Source of the DNA: Gammaproteobacteria bacterium
GTDB lineage: Bacteria; Pseudomonadota; Gammaproteobacteria; Pseudomonadales; Halieaceae
DNA length: 29,426 bases
Assembly: GCA_002748505.1 (NCBI GenBank)
Contig: PDSN01000045.1
Span: 1-29,426 of the forward strand
Reading direction: 5' to 3'
Shown: positions 26,052-29,426 of the stretch, piece after piece
Layout: each line of letters starts with the position of its first letter
Position numbering within the stretch: the stretch's first letter is position 1
The notes under the pieces: generated by a model
Seen by the model: the letters and a program-made list of their open reading frames with translations, nothing else
Databases searched by the model: none
Told to the model about the DNA's origin: nothing
Made by a program: the position numbers and the translations under genes

Positions 26052-26074
26052 GGACGCCGCTCAACGCGGCGTCC
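26052..26074. terminator. Strong 9-bp hairpin in the porin/small-protein gap
   Basis: GGACGCCGC (26052-26060) and GCGGCGTCC (26066-26074) pair perfectly around a 5-nt loop. On the minus strand it is followed by CTCTTTAA, a weak U-rich stretch, so it may end the message of the small membrane protein gene located 63 bp upstream. Apart from this hairpin and the Pho-box promoter, I see nothing convincing in 25779-26136. Confidence 0.5.
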
Positions 26075-26136
26075 ACAGGGGATGCTGCGCAGTGCCTTTA
26101 CGCAGCGTGCTGAGCAAAGACACTGCGGCTACAGAA

Positions 26137-26262
26137 TTAGCCGCTTACCAGACGCACAAGTACATAGGCGGTGAGCGCCAAACCAAGGCCTTGCAGGGCA
26201 AGGAGGGTCAGATCCACTCGCGGGGTGTATTGCAGCTCTTCATTGGCGTTACGTAAGTTCAT
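26137..26262 (-). CDS. Small single-pass membrane protein (41 residues), unrecognised
   Basis: A short frame starts at ATG 26262, with AAAAGGAG 7 nt upstream, and stops at TAA 26137. The polar N terminus (MNLRNANEELQYTPRVD) leads into one hydrophobic helix of about 20 residues (LTLLALQGLGLALTAYVLV) and ends RLVSG. It would sit in the inner membrane as a single-span protein. The excellent ribosome site, its own inverted-repeat-rich promoter region and the hairpin downstream support a real gene. I do not recognise the family. Small subunits or regulators of membrane complexes look like this, but no partner is nearby. Function unknown. Confidence 0.6.
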   Translation of the reverse strand: MNLRNANEELQYTPRVDLTLLALQGLGLALTAYVLVRLVSG

Positions 26263-26282
26263 AGCAGGCTCCTTTTAGGTCA

Positions 26283-26354
26283 ATATCGTTGCGATATCGC
26301 CTGAATATCAAATACATATCTAGGCGATATATTTAGTACACCATTTGTGTATAC
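26283..26354. promoter_or_regulatory. Inverted-repeat-rich divergent control region
   Basis: The gap between the small membrane protein (minus) and the ribbon-helix-helix gene (plus) holds ATATCG-N3-CGATAT (26283-26297) and the palindrome GCGATATCGC (26291-26300). It also holds a 9-bp inverted repeat ATATCGCCT/AGGCGATAT (26294-26302 and 26322-26330). GTGTAT-N2-ATACAC completes the set (about 26346-26359). A minus-strand -35/-10 pair TTGATA/GATATT (18 bp) overlaps them. The sites look like operators; the adjacent RHH protein is a candidate ligand, by inference only. Confidence 0.45.
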
Positions 26355-26442
26355 ATACACTATACCGACGATTAACTACATATACAAGGGCTATTTTTGT
26401 GTTAGTATTGCTTTTCCTGCATAGTGTTACCAAACCTTTACG

Positions 26443-26613
26443 ATGACCAAGTCAAAATTGCTCAATATCCGTATCGATCCGGAAACCAAGAAGAAAGCCA
26501 AAAAGCTCGCCGAGGCAGATGGTCGCTCTCTGTCGAACTGGGTAACAAAGTTGATTTCCGCGCGTATTAAGGAAGAGGAGAAAGAGGGAAACCCCATTCT
26601 CGATGATGAATAA
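26443..26613 (+). CDS. Small ribbon-helix-helix (CopG/Arc-like) protein
   Basis: A 56-residue protein in which LLNIRIDPETKKKAKKLAEA is followed by a GRSLSNWVTKLI helix. This is the ribbon-helix-helix layout: a beta strand contacting DNA, then two helices. The acidic tail is KEEEKEGNPILDDE. Such proteins act as dimeric repressors, often as antitoxins. No toxin gene lies beside it, so it is an orphan or a transcription factor for nearby genes. There is no clear ribosome site before ATG 26443. The TAA stop immediately adjoins the left CTGA flank of repeat-element copy 2. Confidence 0.78.
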   Translation: MTKSKLLNIRIDPETKKKAKKLAEADGRSLSNWVTKLISARIKEEEKEGNPILDDE

Positions 26614-26783
26614 CTGACCCGGACATATCACCAGTACGGCGATATTTCTGCTGTTCTTATTTCAATATCAATAGCTTATGCAGTGAGCATCAGCAAAAAC
26701 CATTGTACAAATCCGTACCTAAATGGTTTTTCGAAGTCATTTATTCCCGAAAATTCCATTTACTGATGAAATGTCCGCGCTAG
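26614..26783. mobile_element. MITE-like inverted-repeat element, copy 2 (short form)
   Basis: Terminal repeats CCCGGACATATCACCAGTA (26618-26636) and the complement at 26761-26779 match at 16 of 19 positions. Flanks are CTGA (26614-26617) and CTAG (26780-26783). The 162-bp body shares with copy 1 the AATATCAAT block, the TGTACAAA block, CCTAAATGGTTTTTCGAA and TTCCCGAAAATTCCATTTA. It lacks about 80 bp of the copy 1 interior. It exactly fills the space between the stop codons of two convergent genes. Confidence 0.78.
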
Positions 26784-27511
26784 ATTGACGATAGATACCG
26801 CAGGCAGCGCTGAATTAACGCCGCCTGCGTTCGCATAACATGCTCGATAGCCGACAGTGTTATCAGCTCGCTGCTGATTCCCGCCGCCCAATTCACTACC
26901 GAACACAGCGACACATAGCCAAGCCCAGCCTCCCGCGCCAGCGCCGCCTCTGGCATACCGGTCATACCCACCACGTCTACGCCATCGCGCGCACAACGAG
27001 CGACTTCTGCACGGGTCTCCAGTCTGGGCCCCTGGGTCACACCGTAGACCGCACCATCAATAAGATCAACGTCCGCCAACCTGCCCGCCCGCAAAAGCCG
27101 CTCACGCAAGACCGCGCAGTATGGCTCGGTAAAATCGACGTGCCCGCGCATTCCCACATCGGGATCGGCAAAGGTGTGCGCCCTACCCCAGGTGTAATCG
27201 ATCAGCTGATCGGGGACAAGCAAAGCGCCAGGCGACATCTGCGCAGCAATCCCACCGACCACATTGAGCGATACTACCTGAGTTGCGCCCAGCGCTTTGA
27301 GCGCAGCGATATTGGCGCGGTAGTTAATATCGTGGGGTAACAGCCGCCCGCCATCGCCGTGGCGGCGCAGCACCAGAAGCTCGCGGTTACCCAAACGCCC
27401 CTGTTGAACCACGCCCGAGGGTTCACCCCACTCGGTGTTTGCGCGGCGAGTGCGCACCACCTCAAGGTCGGGCCAACTATCAAACGCACTGCCGACAACA
27501 ACCGCCAGCAC
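26780..27511 (-). CDS. S-methyl-5'-thioinosine/thioadenosine phosphorylase family protein
   Basis: This 243-residue PNP/MTAP-family phosphorylase cleaves a methylthio-nucleoside with phosphate during methionine/purine salvage. Segments: WGEPSGVVQQGRL (28-40), phosphate-binding LRRHGDGGRLLPHDINYRAN (48-67), SLNVVGGI (81-88), GVTQGPRLETRAE (157-169) and the substrate-side VGMTGMPEAALAREAGL (181-197). The MTGMPE version and short length resemble the Pseudomonas MTI phosphorylase rather than human MTAP (MTTVPE), so methylthioinosine is the likelier substrate. GTG 27511 starts 3 bp after the mscS-type stop. Its TAG stop lies in the CTAG flank of repeat-element copy 2. Confidence 0.88.
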   Translation of the reverse strand: MLAVVVGSAFDSWPDLEVVRTRRANTEWGEPSGVVQQGRLGNRELLVLRRHGDGGRLLPHDINYRANIAALKALGATQVVSLNVVGGIAAQMSPGALLVPDQLIDYTWGRAHTFADPDVGMRGHVDFTEPYCAVLRERLLRAGRLADVDLIDGAVYGVTQGPRLETRAEVARCARDGVDVVGMTGMPEAALAREAGLGYVSLCSVVNWAAGISSELITLSAIEHVMRTQAALIQRCLRYLSSI

Positions 27512-27514
27512 GTG

Positions 27515-28648
27515 CTAGGCCTCAGGCTCCGTGTGAAAGTCGGGTTCAGGCTCGGGATCGAGGTGCTGCAACATCACGCTACGTGTTGGGAAAGCCACAT
27601 CTGCGCCGTGACTGTGAATAATACCGAGAATTCGCAACAGGATGTCCTGCTTAATTTCATGAAAACGCACCCACAATGTTGTGCGTGTAAATGTATAAAC
27701 GAAGAAATCCAGCGATGAGGGCCCAAAACTGACAAAATTCACGATCAAGGTGCGGTTGAGGTCGATCTCGGGATGCTCTCTTAGCATAGTACGCACATCG
27801 GCAACGATAGCCGCCATTTTATCGCCGTCTTCATAGCGAATCCCGATAGTTTCATAGATACGCCGGTTGTACATCCGCGACGGGTTTTCTACCGAAATCT
27901 GGCTAAACAGGGCATTCGGTACATAGAGCGGACGTTGACTGAAGGTGCGAATGCGGGTCAGGCGCCAGCCGATATCTTCAACCGTACCCTCTATCTCTTT
28001 GTCTGGCGACCGAATCCAGTCGCCGACCGTAAACGGACGATCGAAATAAATCACCAGCGCGCCGAAGAAATTGGCCAGCATATCCTTCGCAGCGAAGCCC
28101 ACCGCAATGCCACCCACGCCACCAAACGCCAATAAGCCCGACACTGACACATTCAGTGACTGCAGAATCATCAGCCCCGCAACCACCCAAAGCACGATGC
28201 GTACCAGCTTGGCGGTAGCGCGAATTGCGGCGCGATCCGTAGAGGCTTTGGCCACGCCGTCCGCCAACATCGACGCCTCGACACCATATATCAGGCGACG
28301 CAAAAACCACAGCATCATAAGAATCATCGCAGTGTCGTAGCCGTGCTCGACCAAATCGCTGACATCCTGACCGAAACGAGTAAATACAAAACGTATCGCC
28401 ACATAGGCGGCGACCAGCCATACCAAGGTGCGCACCGGCGGCCCTGCGGCGGCTACGGCGATGTCATCCCACTCTGTTTTGGTGGTACCTTCCGCCAGAC
28501 TGTTCAGACGACCAAACAGAAAACGCAAAAACAGATGCGCAATCAACGCAAGCCCAAGCACGATAAGCGGGTCCATCAACCAGTCGGGCATACTGGTGTG
28601 TGACGAAGCCCAGTGGCTCATTTTGTCTAAGAGCTCATCCCAATTCAT
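27515..28648 (-). CDS. MscS-family mechanosensitive channel
   Basis: A 377-residue protein with about five transmembrane helices (roughly 24-46, 72-90, 103-121, 149-168, 172-200). The last, glycine/alanine-rich pore helix reads FGGVGGIAVGFAAKDM and continues to NFFGALVIYFDRPFTVGDWI, the MscS hallmark. A beta domain and C-terminal cytoplasmic vestibule follow, with an acidic Pro-rich end. It should open on membrane tension during hypo-osmotic shock and release solutes. Two extra N-terminal helices make it longer than MscS (286), closer to the YbdG/YnaI sizes. It is followed after 3 bp by the phosphorylase gene, so the two are co-transcribed. Confidence 0.92.
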   Translation of the reverse strand: MNWDELLDKMSHWASSHTSMPDWLMDPLIVLGLALIAHLFLRFLFGRLNSLAEGTTKTEWDDIAVAAAGPPVRTLVWLVAAYVAIRFVFTRFGQDVSDLVEHGYDTAMILMMLWFLRRLIYGVEASMLADGVAKASTDRAAIRATAKLVRIVLWVVAGLMILQSLNVSVSGLLAFGGVGGIAVGFAAKDMLANFFGALVIYFDRPFTVGDWIRSPDKEIEGTVEDIGWRLTRIRTFSQRPLYVPNALFSQISVENPSRMYNRRIYETIGIRYEDGDKMAAIVADVRTMLREHPEIDLNRTLIVNFVSFGPSSLDFFVYTFTRTTLWVRFHEIKQDILLRILGIIHSHGADVAFPTRSVMLQHLDPEPEPDFHTEPEA

Positions 28649-28839
28649 AGCTAAACATCGCCAGAAGATTAGATCGGTTTGTCATGTAGCAATACATTTT
28701 AAAAACTTAAACCATATATAAAAACAGCTTTCAATTAAAGCGTACTCTAGAAAGAATCGCAAAGCCCATGAAAAATAGCAACTTCCAAAAGTACTGAATT
28801 ACAGGCGGCATTCTTATAACGTCATAACATAATGGACAG

Positions 28840-28876
28840 GCCTCACACGGGTGTTATTGTGAGGCGGTAGCGCTAC
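28840..28876. other. Hairpin plus perfect palindrome upstream of the DUF6763-type gene
   Basis: GCCTCACA (28840-28847) pairs with TGTGAGGC (28858-28865) around a 10-nt loop, and the palindrome GTAGCGCTAC follows at 28867-28876. They lie 44-80 bp before the start of the plus-strand gene and have no T run, so an operator or leader structure is more likely than a terminator. The remaining gap from 28649 is AT-rich with no gene seen. Confidence 0.4.
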
Positions 28877-28919
28877 AACAAAGGATGTCACATTAAGCGA
28901 TAACAACGAGGATCACAAC

Positions 28920-29234
28920 ATGGCCAGTTTACGCCCCATACCTGGGCAGTGGTATCAGGCCCTATCCGACAATACGATTTTTGAAGTCATAGCGTGGGAT
29001 AAAGACAGCCTCACCATCGATGTGCAGTATCTCGACGGTGAGATTGCCGAATACGACCTTGAAGCGTGGCAGCAGACCGCGCTCGCGCCAGCCGCACCGC
29101 CAGAGGACTGGCGCACGCCCTTTGAGCTGGACGGTGATGACGAACGCGACCCCGATGCTCCCTACCACCCGGAGGATTACAACCCCATCGCCAGCATTGA
29201 GCCAGAGTACATTTACGATATGGATGAGCCCTAA
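28920..29234 (+). CDS. Small acidic protein, DUF6763-like
   Basis: This 104-residue soluble protein starts MASLRPIPGQWYQALSDNTI. It has a small beta-rich N-terminal domain (FEVIAWDKDSLTIDVQYLDG) followed by DLEAWQQTALAPAAPPEDW and a very acidic, Pro/Asp/Glu-rich tail. I recognise the GQWYQ...FEV...DGEIAEYDLEAW pattern as that of a family of short gammaproteobacterial proteins (DUF6763). Function is unknown. GAGGA lies 9 nt before ATG 28920. The TAA stop is contained in the CTAA flank of repeat-element copy 3. Confidence 0.83.
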   Translation: MASLRPIPGQWYQALSDNTIFEVIAWDKDSLTIDVQYLDGEIAEYDLEAWQQTALAPAAPPEDWRTPFELDGDDERDPDAPYHPEDYNPIASIEPEYIYDMDEP

Positions 29235-29426
29235 CCCGGGTATTTCACCAGCACGGCGGCTGCTTTACTGTTGTTTATTTAATATCAATGAGTTATGCCA
29301 TGAATAGCAGTAAACACACATGTACAATTTGTACCTAAATGGTTTTTCGAAAAAATTTCTTCGGGAAAGTGTTCACGATAGCCCCGCAGGGGTGAGGCGC
29401 ATGGACGCGCCGAATAAAAATGACTT
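29231..29426. mobile_element. MITE-like inverted-repeat element, copy 3 (cut by window end)
   Basis: Left terminal repeat CCCGGGTATTTCACCAGCA starts at 29235, preceded by CTAA (29231-29234). It shares TTAATATCAAT, TGTACAA and CCTAAATGGTTTTTCGAAAAA with copy 1. A 60-bp module (about 29356-29415) with two hairpins (CCCC/GGGG and GGCGC/GCGCC) interrupts it, after which AAAAATGACTT resumes as in copy 1. The right end lies beyond the window. Confidence 0.75.

Noticed and set aside
1..29426. tRNA, rRNA, CRISPR, riboswitch or prophage features
   Set aside because: I read all intergenic gaps and saw no cloverleaf, spaced repeats, phage genes or recognisable riboswitch; a covariance-model scan would be decisive.

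Overview
The window is a chromosomal segment of a free-living, respiring gammaproteobacterium, most likely marine. The gene content and order resemble Pseudomonas and the Cellvibrionales: prmB-aroC-MFS with folE nearby, and gltA divergent from sdhCDAB-sucAB-lpd-sucCD. The genus cannot be fixed from sequence alone. There is no phage, CRISPR array, rRNA or tRNA.

Layout. Positions 1-4.4 kb hold an MFS transporter running off the left edge, aroC and prmB on the minus strand, folE on the plus strand, and a secreted DUF4892-type protein convergent with folE. At 4.4-4.7 kb lies the first copy of a small inverted-repeat element. At 4.7-7.5 kb are a serine hydrolase and htpG, behind a near-consensus heat-shock promoter. 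At 7.6-18.8 kb is a minus-strand block encoding succinate dehydrogenase, 2-oxoglutarate dehydrogenase (E1, E2, E3) and succinyl-CoA synthetase. Across a 328-bp divergent control region lies gltA, followed with zero spacing by a FabH-like ketoacyl synthase. At 21.6-23.2 kb is a hipBA toxin-antitoxin operon with operator-like palindromes. Then come hisC, a porin with a Pho-box-like promoter, a 41-residue membrane protein, an orphan ribbon-helix-helix protein, an MTA/MTI phosphorylase, an MscS-type channel and an acidic DUF6763-type protein.

How the genes work together. gltA plus the sdh/suc block covers the TCA cycle from acetyl-CoA to citrate and from 2-oxoglutarate to fumarate. A likely FNR/Anr box lies in the shared control region. 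The other genes serve aromatic amino acid, folate/pterin, histidine, ribosome-release-factor modification and methylthioadenosine-salvage functions.

The most unusual signal is a family of short non-coding elements with 19-bp terminal inverted repeats (CCCGGATATTTCACCAGTA type). There are three copies, at about 4.43, 26.6 and 29.2 kb. Each is flanked by a CTAG-like tetranucleotide that contains the stop codon of an adjacent gene. They look like MITEs or miniature IS derivatives whose target choice keeps the neighbouring reading frame intact, and their interiors differ by whole modules.
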